From: Pseudevernia furfuracea
Taxonomy: Eukaryota > Ascomycota > Lecanoromycetes > Lecanorales > Parmeliaceae
Reading direction: 5' to 3'
NCBI GenBank assembly: GCA_022315425.1
Contig: JAIUPT010000024.1
Location: 558,001 to 622,000 of the forward strand
Length of the DNA stretch: 64,000 bases
Part shown: piece after piece, positions 23,901 through 33,726 of the stretch
How positions within the stretch are numbered: the first letter of the stretch is position 1
Layout: every line of letters begins with the position of its first letter
Notes under the pieces: generated by a model
Seen by the model: only the letters and a program-made list of their open reading frames with translations
Database searches by the model: none
Told to the model about the DNA's origin: nothing
Translations under genes and position numbers: made by a program

Positions 23901-26900
23901 CTTGCGAGGGACACGCGCGTTGGGGTCTTGCTGCAGACTATAACGACAGCCACAGAAAGTTCGTGGTTCTCCGCTGGGGTTAGCGCGCCGTTTATGTGGC
24001 CGTTTATGTGGCCGTTTATGTGGCCGTTTATGTGGCCGTTTGTGTGACCATTGACCTCTTTGTCGCTCATTCCGGAAAAATCAGGATGCGGTTGCCATTC
24101 CATCTTCCAACAGGGGTAGGTCCCTCCCGTGACGTCTAGTCCGACAGTCTTGTTCGAAAGCGTTGTTGACGTGAAACCATTGACTGAGATGAGGGGCGAA
24201 CCTCTATCGCCATCCGTCCTCATCACAAAAATTGATTCGACTGTTTGTTCGATCAATGATTTGGAGACACCGCTACCGTAAATCTCGAGATGTCCGTCTT
24301 GGATCTGGTGTATGTCACGAGACACTGAGATTTCTTTGACACGTGTAGCTATAGGTGTCCCGCTCAGCGACTTCAAACCTTCGGTGAACAAGGGGAACGA
24401 GACTTGGAAACATGAATCAAGAAGACCTGGATGGATGATGTAGTCGCTCTCGAATTCGTGCGGCATCCGGTCTTTGGTTTGTGGAATCCGAACACGCCCA
24501 TAAACGCTGCTTTTACCTGCTCGACATTCTACAAGATTCTGGAAGGAAAGTCCAAACTCAAGTCCCATTGACGTGAACGTTTCGTAGATCTTTTCAGACT
24601 GCACTCCGTCTACCGAAGCTTCTGCTGTTCGAGAGTTGCTCTCCACGATTAATGCACGTTCTGTCTCTTGAGAACGCTGACCTTCTACCGGGTTCGAAAC
24701 ATTGTCCAATTGAACGGCGATCTGACCCCGGCAGTGTTCCATCCACCCTCGTTCTTGGTTCCAAGAGAAGATGATGAACTCGTGCCAAAGATCTGATGAC
24801 GCGCGCGTGCTCTCACCTAGTGGCCTGAGGTTCAGCACGGTTTCGGTCTGAGAGGACTCGGGAAGGACCAGCGCTTGCCCCACCGACACCTCTCTCAGCA
24901 CGTACTTGGTGAAGGGGATATTTCCTGCAATGGCATGCTGATGCGCTGCTTCCATAGCCATGGTAAGGAAAAATGTCAGTGGACATACGACATCGGATTG
25001 TACCTTGTGATCTCTTAACCAAGGCACGTTGTCAAGCTCGATGATATTCCTCCATCTTGGTTCGATGTCATTCGAATCGACAGCTTGGACGCCGAGGATG
25101 TCGCTCCTCCCAGACTTCCGAAGGCGGTGGTTTTGAGACAGACGAGTCTCGTGCCAATACGAATGCTCGTGATTCCATGGGTATGTGGGAAGATCGACTA
25201 ACACTGCGGGTTTCTTTCCCTCGGCCTGGTTGACAGCAGATAGATCGATAGCGCAGCCTCTGCTCAGCAACTCTGATGCTAGCTGCAGGGCTGATTGCAG
25301 AGCGTTCGTGTTTCGTTTCAAACTTGAGAGATAGTCAATCTTACGCGGAGCGCTGAGCTCCATGTCGAGGATCTCTCGCACAGGACCCGCTAAAGCCGAA
25401 TGAGGTCCTATCTCTATCAGAACGTCGACTTTGGATCTGGCATGGATTTCTTCAACAGCTGGCAGGAACTTGACTTGAGAGACAAGATTAGACACCCAGT
25501 AGGAAGGGCTGAGTACCAATGTATTGATTGGAATGCCAGTCAAAGAGGAAACGAACTGCACAGCCGCTGAGCGCGCAGGCCGTATGCCCTTCAGAGCAGA
25601 GCGATAGCTTTCTGAGATCCATTTGAGATGATGGGAGTGGTACGCGACATCAACATGAAGTTTCCTGCTGAAGAGAGATCTTTCCATAGCTTCACTTTGT
25701 AGGCGATCAATCGCATCTGCATCTCCCGAGATAGTGACGCTAGAGGGGCTGTTGACACAGGCAACAACAATGCTCCCAGTGAGGCTTAGGTCATTGATCA
25801 GAGCGGTCGCTGCGCCCTCACTGGTCCCAAGCGCGAGCATGCCTCCTCTGATCTCAGGATGTTCCTTATGTAAACGAGCAGCAGCCTCTCCTCGATGAAA
25901 TGCGATCGCCATGCAAGATTCCAGTGACAAAGCATTAGCGGCAAAAGCAGCCGCGATTTCACCGCTAGAATGACCGGTCACTGTGGTCGGCTGCACGCCC
26001 CAAGATCGTAGCATAAGAACGAGAGCTATCTGTATCGCTGTGCAGGCAGGCTGGCTAATAGATGCTTGTCCAAGGCGTGATGATTCGGCATCTTTCAAAA
26101 TCTCATCGCGTAGATTGTACGATGCCCCGAACTTGAAAATGGAACTCGCTGCGGCATCGATGGCGGAAGCAAAGACGGGGTTAGAGGTAAGCAGCTCACG
26201 TCCCATTCCGTGCCATTGTGCTCCTTGACCTGTGAAGACAAATCCGATTTGAGGTACTTTTGAAGAATGCACTGGAGCGAGATCGGGTTTTTCAAGCTTT
26301 TGGATCAGGCCGACAGTGGAGTCCGCTACATACGTAGCCTTCCATGGAAGGCGGGATCGTCGTTGACCTAGAGTGAAGGCGAGGTCACTCATGAAGCTAT
26401 CATCTGTGTCGTCGAGACGCGAGTTCAAATATTCTTTGAGTCTGGTTGCTTGATGATCTAACGAGGTTTTGTCATATGCTGCCAAGAGAAACAATCTGGA
26501 AGGCATTCGGGGTGCAGTACCAATCTCCTCTTCTAGCAATCCACTCGAATAGGGTTCTATTCCGTTGGTATGTCCCTGAGAGCCATGTGACTCACCGTTA
26601 CTCAGGTTTTTTAAGCGGTGTCTTCGAATATACGGGTTCTCCTCCAATATGACAAGAGCGTTTGACCCTCCTAATAAAAATCAATTATCAACACTCAATT
26701 AAGGAATTCGGATGGAGTTTTACCAAAACCAAAGTTGCTCACAGACGCCCTACGTACGGACGTCTCTGGCCAGGGTAGCGGTTGGGTAGCTACCACGAGG
26801 CTTTTTCCGAGAGAAGGGATATTTGGATTCGCGTTCGCGAACCCAGAGTTGGGCAAGATGATTCCCCTTTCGAGCATCATCGCTGCTTTGATTGTCGCGA

Positions 26901-28127
26901 CGATACCCGACGCTCCTTCCAGATGGCCGAAATTGGTTTTGACAGAGCCCAGATACAGAGGTCTCTCAACGGATCTGTTTTTGCCGAGCACAGTTTCGAT
27001 GACGCGTGTTTCAATAGCATCTCCTACGGCGGTTCCAGTACCGTGAGCCTCGACGTAGGTTGTGTCAGCAGGATCCAGACCAGCGTTCTCGTAAGTTGCG
27101 CGAGCTAGAGCTGTTTGGGATTCTTCGCTAGGCATTGTAATGCCATTAGTTCGGCCATCCTGATTGATACCAGTATTGCGAATCACCGCTCGAATTGGAT
27201 CTCCATCTCTGATCGCATCCCGGAGAGGTTTTACAATCAGGATTCCGGCTCCTTCGCCGGGGCCGTAGCCATCGCATCGATCATCAAAAGCGAAAGATTT
27301 TCCTTCCGGTGAAAGTAGCCTTATGTTGGACTTTGCGATTAAGAGATCCGGTGAAAGGTTCAGATGTGAGCCGCCCACAATAGCCTGCTTGGATTCACCA
27401 GTGCGTACGCTTTGGCAAGCGAGGTGAAGAGCGGTCAAACCCGACGAGCAGGCAGTATCAGCGGTAAAGCAAGGCCCACGTAGATCAAAGAAGTACGATA
27501 ACCTCGCCGACATGATCGCGTCATGTACTCCAGTCTCAAAAAAGTTAGGCATTGTTTCGGTGTCTTTGAGCATGAGTTTACTATAGTCCGACTGAGAACC
27601 TCCGACGAACACCCCCACGTCCTGGCCCATGAGCGATTGGAAAGGAATGCCGGCGTTCTCCAACGCTTCGTAAGCGCATTCCATCAACAGGCGCTGTTGC
27701 GGGTCCATCGACTTGGCTTCTTGGGCCGTAATACTGAAAAATCGGGCGTCGAAACGTGAAAGGTCCTCGGAGAGGAAGTGGGCGCCTTTGGAGTACCACT
27801 ATAAGGTGATTTAGGTTCTTTTCAGATCGCAAGAAGTCTTCAACTTACACAATTGGTTTTGTCGGGATTTGGATGATAGAAGTTTTCCTGCGACCACCTA
27901 TCCTTCGGAACCTCCGACCAAGTCTGCCTAGCTTTGAGGCAAAGATCCCAGAAACTTTCCAAATTCGAAACAGATCCCGGGAGGCGACACGCCATTCCAA
28001 CAATTGCAATCTGCATTGACATTTCCTCACGAGTGTTCTGGGGTAAGCATCCTTCAGCGTCAGTCGGGCCAGGATGCCCGTTGCCTAGAGCAATGGGCAT
28101 GTGCCCGTTGCCTAGAGCGATGGGCAT
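20975..28127 (-). CDS. highly reducing polyketide synthase (KS-AT-DH-ER-KR-ACP)
   Basis: Five exons on the minus strand: 28127-27849, 27798-26724, 26670-22370, 22247-21927 and 21874-20975. Phases agree, giving 2,291 aa. KS: DTACSSG (Cys210), EAHGTGT (His345), NFGHLEGASG (His385). AT: FTGQGAQW near 597 and GHSSGE (Ser687). DH: WLRDHKVQS (His1006; the usual Gly of HxxxG is Ser) and LLDSCFQ (Asp1203). A roughly 350-aa linker follows, with no SAM-binding motif, so no C-methyltransferase. ER: HAAAGGVGQAA near 1696-1706. KR: LITGGTGGVGQA in exon 4 and SAYGATS (Tyr2046). ACP: CGLDSL (Ser2237). No thioesterase or reductase ends the protein, so release must come from another enzyme. The start at 28127 begins MPIALGNGH; an in-frame ATG at 28166 is an alternative. 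The synthase iteratively builds a reduced, unmethylated polyketide chain; the product cannot be predicted. Confidence 0.95.
22268..22287. repeat. 20-nt poly-A run inside PKS intron 3
   Basis: An uninterrupted A run on the + strand (poly-T in the transcript) lies within the 122-nt intron between the ER and KR exons. It is the longest PKS intron and the tract sits close to the 3' splice site, where it may serve as or extend the pyrimidine tract. Confidence 0.75.
23987..24049 (-). repeat. 12-bp coding minisatellite in PKS linker
   Basis: A perfect to near-perfect 12-bp unit (CGTTTATGTGGC on the + strand) is repeated about five times and encodes tandem N-G-H-I tetrapeptides at about residues 1328-1346, between DH and ER. 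The unit is a multiple of 3, so copy-number change keeps frame. Confidence 0.85.
28074..28127 (-). repeat. 27-bp tandem duplication at PKS N-terminus
   Basis: Two adjacent 27-bp copies encode MPIALGNGH twice at the start of the PKS. They differ at one or two bases, and the unit is in frame. Either copy offers an ATG. Confidence 0.8.
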
Positions 28128-28874
28128 GGTTTGGTCCGGCTTTTGAAAGCCTGTGTAAAGCAGCACTGGGAGTACAAACCTGCAAGGTTTTGAAGATTCA
28201 ACGAAAAATCTCCGGTGGAGATACTTAGGTTGTCAAAGAACGTTCTGATCGGCCGCGTGGGCCTTCCTTTTCAAGGTGAGCGTAGGGGATGCGAGCATAT
28301 GATGAGAAGATGGAAAGACTGGAAGCTGGGTTACGACGCAAAGAGAGAGGTCGTGGGCTGGGGTAACGGTATCACGGCGACAATTGACATGAATGCCCTA
28401 GTCGGGCCGATATTGAGAGAGCAACGCCAACAAACTAATGCGAAGGACTAGGGTGCTTAGATCTTGATAGCAGTAATCGAAAGATGTTGATTCGAGCTGT
28501 GACAATCCAAAACGCGCATATCATGGATCTGATGTCCTCCAAATTTAAGGAACGGGAGGTATCTCCCCAGCCACAACGTGAACCGCGCGAATAGGATCCG
28601 CCCATGACTCCGTCTTGGTCGATACTGATTGTCCTGCTGCAGTACGCGATGTCAGGATACCCAACGTTTTGCATCGATTGGGTGGTGTTTTCTATCTCGG
28701 GGTTCAGAGTCACGTAGCAGGAGTAAAACAGTTGTTGCCCCTTTTCGGGGGGGCCAAATCGGATATCCTCTTCCCGAGGCCCGGTTGAACAGAATGCAGG
28801 GTCAATGCAGGTGCATTTTAGTGGCATGGAGATTGGGGTCATGACTCATGCATAATGATTACTGCAGAGCAGAA

Positions 28875-28904
28875 GAAGCATATCGAAGCATATCAAAGCA
28901 TATC
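28875..28904. promoter_or_regulatory. three direct repeats of GAAGCATATC
   Basis: A decamer GAAGCATATC / GAAGCATATC / AAAGCATATC repeats head to tail with no spacer, 748 bp upstream of the PKS start and about 975 bp upstream of the hydrolase. A ~10-bp period places every copy on the same helix face, a plausible factor-binding array. Binding is inferred only. Confidence 0.4.
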
Positions 28905-29719
28905 AGTGTGGGCGCTCAATATCTTTGATCTGGAAATTAGTAAATGAAGATCTTCATCAACACACAATCGAGTGGATTGTTGCGATGGTAGATGCTATTC
29001 TACATCAATGTGTGTTGTAAGTATTCAGCGTAGGTATAATACTGTGTGATGAGGAGTGATATTAGTTGAGTAGCTAGGTATGAAGTGAAGATGCGGGCTG
29101 CAGGCGGGCCGAGGTCAATGCTTTAAATACGGTACTAGTACTAGCTTCGCAGCTTAGGGTACGAGTATACCTATGTACCTTATATGTACGACATAATCAT
29201 ATTTCACCCCCACCTGCATTCCTGGAAGACCATCTTCTAATAAACCCGAAACTTGATAAACCTCTCGATCTACCTATCCTGCAGCTAATTGGTATTTGGA
29301 GGGTATACCTTATGGGTGCATGTATGTTCGCTTATTTGAGTGAATTTCACTTAGCACTAATGTTAATCGTTCATGCAGGTCCCTCGCTCTGCGGACCATG
29401 AGTATGCAGAGTCAAATCTTAATGATTATCAATATTCAAATAATCCAGACGTGCACAAATCTACAGACGCACCAATTGAATTACTCTCCTTTTTCCCATA
29501 TAGGTATCCCTTGTATCCTGTCAATGCAACCTGCTTCTAAGCCAACTACCTATCTGTCCGCTTGGTACCCCGATACGGCCACCACAATATGCACCACCCA
29601 CACGTGCATCTTCTTATCACTAATAACATGGGTTCATCCAAAGCCAAACGGCCCGTTCGCTCTGACCACCATACGTGGCAAACCGACACTCAATCAGGAA
29701 TTATGCCGACTACATTGAC

Positions 29720-29732
29720 CGGCGATATTCCG
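29720..29732. promoter_or_regulatory. CGG-N7-CCG candidate Zn2Cys6 factor site
   Basis: An inverted pair of CGG triplets with a 7-bp spacer lies about 147 bp upstream of the hydrolase start codon. Zn2Cys6 cluster regulators of fungal secondary metabolism bind such triplet pairs. A single 6-base-specific match can arise by chance. Confidence 0.3.
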
Positions 29733-29878
29733 TAGGCTTTGTCACTGCCCCGGCCCCTCCTGACATTCCTAGTCTAGACAGTTCCCTTTGACAACCATCA
29801 AACCCAATCTTAAAAAAATCTCTTACCCCTCTAAGCTTCTATCAAGGCTGTCCGAAAGAAATCCCCCTTTGAGGAAAT

Positions 29879-30786
29879 ATGAAGTTCTTGTGTATCCATG
29901 GCGCAGGCACGAATTCGGACGTACGCGCCTGCCACAGTCGCAACATGTCTAGGCATACCAGCTAACTCAAATCTCGCAGACGATGAGAGGAGCCTTGAGT
30001 ACGCAACCTCCCACCCCCATAGAGATCGATACAAGCACCCCCTTCTAAAACAACCCCTATCCAGACTGCCTCTTGAAGCAATTATCGGACGACAAGGACA
30101 TCACCTTCCACTTCGCCCAAGGCTACCTCGACTGGCAGCCCCCCCAATGGCTGACCCCAGCCCTGGAAGAACCACCGCGCCTCCGCTTCTTCCAATGGGC
30201 CGACGACCTCCTCGACTACAACTCCCACGTCGAAAAGCACGGCATCACCCAACTGAAGAAATTCATCTGGGGCGGCGACGCGGCCGAAGATGAGCCGCGG
30301 GACGGTGACTCGACCCCGTACACGGACAGCCCGCCCGAGCCCTGGAGCGTCGGCGTCGCCCTCGAATACCTTCACAACATCATGGAAGACGAGGGACCCT
30401 TCCACGGCGTCATCGGCATTTCGGAAGGCGCCTGCGTCGCCGCGACCCTGCTCGTCGAGGACATCCAGGCGTGCAAGGCGAAGCAGACGAAGAGCGATTT
30501 CCGCTGCGGGCTCTTCTACATCGGCACGCCGGCCTGGTCGGCGGATGGCCTGAAGGCGGTCCTACCGGAGACGGACGGCCAGGTCATCGATGTGCCGACG
30601 TGCCACGTCATGGGGGCGAGGGACGTTTTCAAGGTCGGGGCGGAGCTGCTGCTTGGGATCTGCGATGGGGAGAGGGCGCTGACGATTAGCGATCCGGGTG
30701 GTCATCGTATTCCGCAGGACGTGCCGACAAACAAACAGATTGCCGCTTGGATCCGGGAGCAGGAGCGGGAGTTCGCGAAGGAGTGA
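29879..30786 (+). CDS. FSH-type serine hydrolase (LovG-like release enzyme candidate)
   Basis: Exons 29879-29920, 29980-29998 (19 nt) and 30065-30786 give 260 aa. Introns are 59 and 66 nt (GTACGC...GCAG twice in pattern). The start MKFLCIHGAGTNSD carries the HGxG oxyanion-hole motif of alpha/beta hydrolases. The nucleophile is Ser140 in GISEGA, Asp207 lies in MGARDVF and His234 in GGHRIP, a complete triad in the right order. Length and sequence order match the fungal FSH1/ovarian-cancer-gene-2 hydrolase family, which includes the LovG-type thioesterases that free HR-PKS products from the ACP. Divergent placement beside a PKS without a release domain supports that role; this is inference. The micro-exon is supported because it restores the spacing between HGAGTNS and LLKQL seen in the family. 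The opposite-strand frame here is a shadow. Confidence 0.88.
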
Positions 30787-31444
30787 AAGCGGATGGGAAG
30801 CTCGAGATGCGGGAATTGTGCTGGGTAGGCCTTGGGATGGGCCACCTTTCCTCGGGCATCATTGTTGGCTCGAGCTCGTTCCCCCTAGGATAGATAACGA
30901 ATATATGACGGATAGATGGTGTCATTAGGGATCAAACTTGCGTAAAAATCTACAATTGGACCCTCCTGGCCAGACTGGCATCCTCGCTCAAAAAGACTTT
31001 TCATCAAAATCCCAAAACATCCCTATACGTATGTAACTCATGGTCAACCCACCTTAACCTATGTAATTCAAACAACAAACCACCAAGCATCTACCTATCT
31101 ACCCATCACCAATCCACCAAGCGTCGCTATCCGATACTCTAACCGCCGAGCCCGCAACAACAAATGTGAATTTTCTCTCTTAAATCATCCCCACTCACCC
31201 TCCCCTATCCGTATCCCCGCCCTCCCCCTGATGGTCGGTTGAACCTGTCTCTGACTACAGTATTTCAAAAGCCTGTCCTAGGTACAGTAATTTCGCCCCC
31301 TTATCCGAGGGAAGATAGGTAGGTAGAGCCGCAAATTCGAGGCATACCGTAAATACCGGACTTTGGACGCGCGGCGGAAGAAAGAAGAAGAAACAACAAT
31401 CGTGATAAAATATACACAGGTGAGGGGTTCGTTTGTTTTTTTTT

Positions 31445-31478
31445 GGGGAGGGGGGGCTGGGGGGGGGGAGGGGGGGGG
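31445..31478 (+). repeat. G-run array, potential G-quadruplex
   Basis: Four runs of G of length 4, 7, 10 and 9 are separated by A, CT and A on the + strand, preceded by a T run. This satisfies the usual four-tract quadruplex pattern with very short loops. Confidence 0.7.
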
Positions 31479-32324
31479 TATGTAGAGATCGGCCTCTCGG
31501 CGGTTACGAGATAAGGTAACCGGCTGTTCCTCCCCCCTCCACTAACTCAGGAAAAGGCTGTCAATATGTACCTACCTAATATGTACGAGTTACATATATG
31601 TCATGCACCCAGCTCGGAACATACATAGCGCGCACAAGTGGAAGGAAAAAAGCGTACAGTACATATGTATCCGTATCCCTACCTCACTGCATTTCACTCT
31701 TTTCAGTGCCGTCTCGGTGCAATATATGTCGCGCATGCATATCCCCGTTGCACAGATCGTAAGATTAAGGGGAGAGAAAGGTGGGGGGGAAGCTCGACGT
31801 ACGGTACTCAGTTCCCTCCCCCCCCCCAACGGCCTGAAGAGAGCCGCGCGGCGCTCGGGGTTTACCAAAAACAAAACTGTGCACTACTGAGGAAGGCGGC
31901 GGGATTCTTTGATGTCGAATAAGGTAGTTAGATTAGGTAACTCTACCTAGGTAATATATATGTCTTTTTCCACGGTTCGAAACTTTTGGCGCTTTGTGTA
32001 TATTTAGGTAGGAAGAAATCCATCTTTATCGGTTTGGAATAGAGTCGTTTCATCAAGTGAGAGTTTTTTTTCGGATCAAGGGCTTTTGATTGTCGGGTTT
32101 CGAGTTTATGCAAGTTGGTACGTATACGCAGGTCTGTCTGCACGTAAAGTCTTTACGCTTGGACCTCGGGATAACGCCCCGCCTATCGATTTTGGGGTCG
32201 CTTTCCGGTATGTATCAGGGAGGGCTACCGCTAGCGCGCATGTGCAGGGACTTTACGTGCAGACTGCAGACCTCTGTACATGCGACGATTTTTGCGGGCA
32301 TTTTTCCTCGCATTGGTGCATATG

Positions 32325-32362
32325 TAGGGGTTAGGGGTTAGGGGTTAGGGGTTAGGGGTTAG
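32325..32362 (+). repeat. interstitial telomere-like array, (TTAGGGG)5
   Basis: About five perfect 7-bp TTAGGGG units in tandem. The common filamentous-fungal telomere unit is TTAGGG; here each unit has one more G. It lies inside the chromosome segment with genes on both sides, so it is interstitial in this assembly. Confidence 0.8.
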
Positions 32363-32599
32363 AAAGTCGGTGATAGAAAGGAGAGATGCACGTGGGGTAG
32401 TAAAGGTAGTAAGTCACATCTTATCTCGAAACATACCCTCCGAAGTGCGCCATTCGAGTAGTCCCCCGAGGGAGGGTGAGACTTACCACCTCACGAAGGG
32501 GATGAGAGATTTTAATCTAAGAAGGACGAGTAGGTGGTTTTCTTATACCTAGCGACTGTTCTCAACAAACTTCAAATTCTCAGTCCAAATCCGAGTATT

Positions 32600-32663
32600 C
32601 AAAAGTCCTGCCCCGGCTAAGGGTGTAGGGCTGAGCCTTAGAGTAGCGGGGGCAGGACTTTTG
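32600..32663. repeat. 64-nt near-perfect inverted repeat (hairpin)
   Basis: CAAAAGTCCTGCCCCGGCTA at 32600-32619 is inverted at 32644-32663 with one mismatch. Inside lies a second inverted pair, CTAAGG / CCTTAG. The whole folds into a long stem with a loop of about 12 nt. No ORF or obvious target-site duplication. It could be a fold-back element remnant or a structured transcript. Confidence 0.7.
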
Positions 32664-33053
32664 GTGTCAACCTCCGTACTTTATAGAGTATAGTAGATAG
32701 CGAGAGATTGTTAAGATAAACTCTCGACTGCGCTTCGATATTAAAGATATATCTACTACGTGATATAGCAATAGCATATACACCCTATAACATTCGACCT
32801 CTTACTGTTATTACGCTCGTTAAGTTTAGTCATCTTATCTCTTATCTCTATCTTCTCTCTTAAGTAATAATTCTTTTTCCCTTTATCAATAATCTATCCG
32901 CGCTCTCTTTTATAAATGATTAAATCTCTTTCTCCGCGCCTATTATCTGTTTTATACTTGGTATATACGAAGATGTTTCAGACATAAGTGGAGCATAAAA
33001 TTCAGATTTTGCGAACAGGAGCGTAAATGATTTCCTCAGTGAATAGCGGATAA

Positions 33054-33078
33054 GTGAGTGAGTGAGTGAGTGAGTGAG
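33054..33078. repeat. TGAG microsatellite
   Basis: About six tandem copies of GTGA/TGAG, followed within 70 bp by an 8-bp minisatellite. Confidence 0.75.
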
Positions 33079-33139
33079 GTTAGAATTATAGATGAAAGCG
33101 TGGCTGGATGAGCGGGTATCGTAGACTATGAATAAAGAG

Positions 33140-33222
33140 ATAAATGAATAAATGAATAAATGAATAAATGAATAAATGAATAAATGAATAAATGAATAAA
33201 TAAATAAATGAATGAATAAATA
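33140..33222. repeat. 8-bp AT-rich minisatellite (AATAAATG)n
   Basis: About ten tandem copies of AATGAATA-type 8-mers, drifting into 4-bp AAAT and AATG units at the right end. The long open frame across it on the minus strand (32920-33237) is an artefact of the repeat. Confidence 0.8.
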
Positions 33223-33726
33223 TACATAGAATATCAAACGATCCAGATTTGGCTACAACATACGTGGAATCAATCGGCTGCAGGTGAAGGGAGATGCTAC
33301 GATTCTTTTTCGTAAAGATTGAGAGTGTTGAAATGTGTTGCGCGCGCAGCGGAGCTTAAATTCCAGAAAGATCTATCTACAGTTGCACATCTTTCGATAA
33401 AAGCGAAAGGATATTCATGGATCGGTCGTCAGAAAGATAATCGGTCACGCACAGCTTTTTATGTGAATTGTTATTGATTGAAATCATCTATTTGTAGAAG
33501 AATTCGCTAGAACTAAAAACCCTAACCCGGCAATTTTAGTTATGGATTGGTTAGACGGCGTCTGACCTGGTCACACAATTACAGGACGCGCTCCGAAGTA
33601 TCTAAGTCCCGCCGTCAAAATGTGATGGATCCAGTCTCGAAAAAGAAGAAGAAAAATTGCAGTTCCATATCTATCGTGAGCATTTCTAATAGCTGAGTCA
33701 ATAGAGAGCATGGCCGTGAAGGCAAT

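Larger units (their letters stand above)
28128..29878. promoter_or_regulatory. shared divergent promoter of PKS and hydrolase
   Basis: This 1.75-kb interval lies between the PKS start (-) and the FSH hydrolase start (+), so both genes must be driven from it. It contains three direct copies of GAAGCATATC and one CGG-N7-CCG site. A 135-codon open frame at 28435-28842 (-) lies inside; it is Cys-containing but has no signal peptide or known domain, and I do not accept it as a gene with confidence. Confidence 0.65.
30787..33726. other. gene-free repeat-rich block, 2.9 kb
   Basis: No coding sequence recognised. The block contains a G-run array (31445-31478), recurring TACCTA/TAGGTA tetramer-rich stretches, a telomere-like array (32325-32362), a 64-nt hairpin (32600-32663), a TGAG microsatellite (33054-33078) and an 8-bp AT minisatellite (33140-33222). 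From about 32700 to 33500 it is strongly AT-rich, like a decayed repeat. Confidence 0.6.

Noticed and set aside
30082..30405. 107-codon minus-strand frame
   Set aside because: Antisense shadow of the FSH hydrolase exon with its strong GC third positions.
32920..33237. Minus-strand frame of repeated Ile/Phe/Tyr/Ser/His units
   Set aside because: Translation of the 8-bp minisatellite; the spaced direct repeats also superficially resemble a CRISPR array, but they have no spacers and the genome is eukaryotic.
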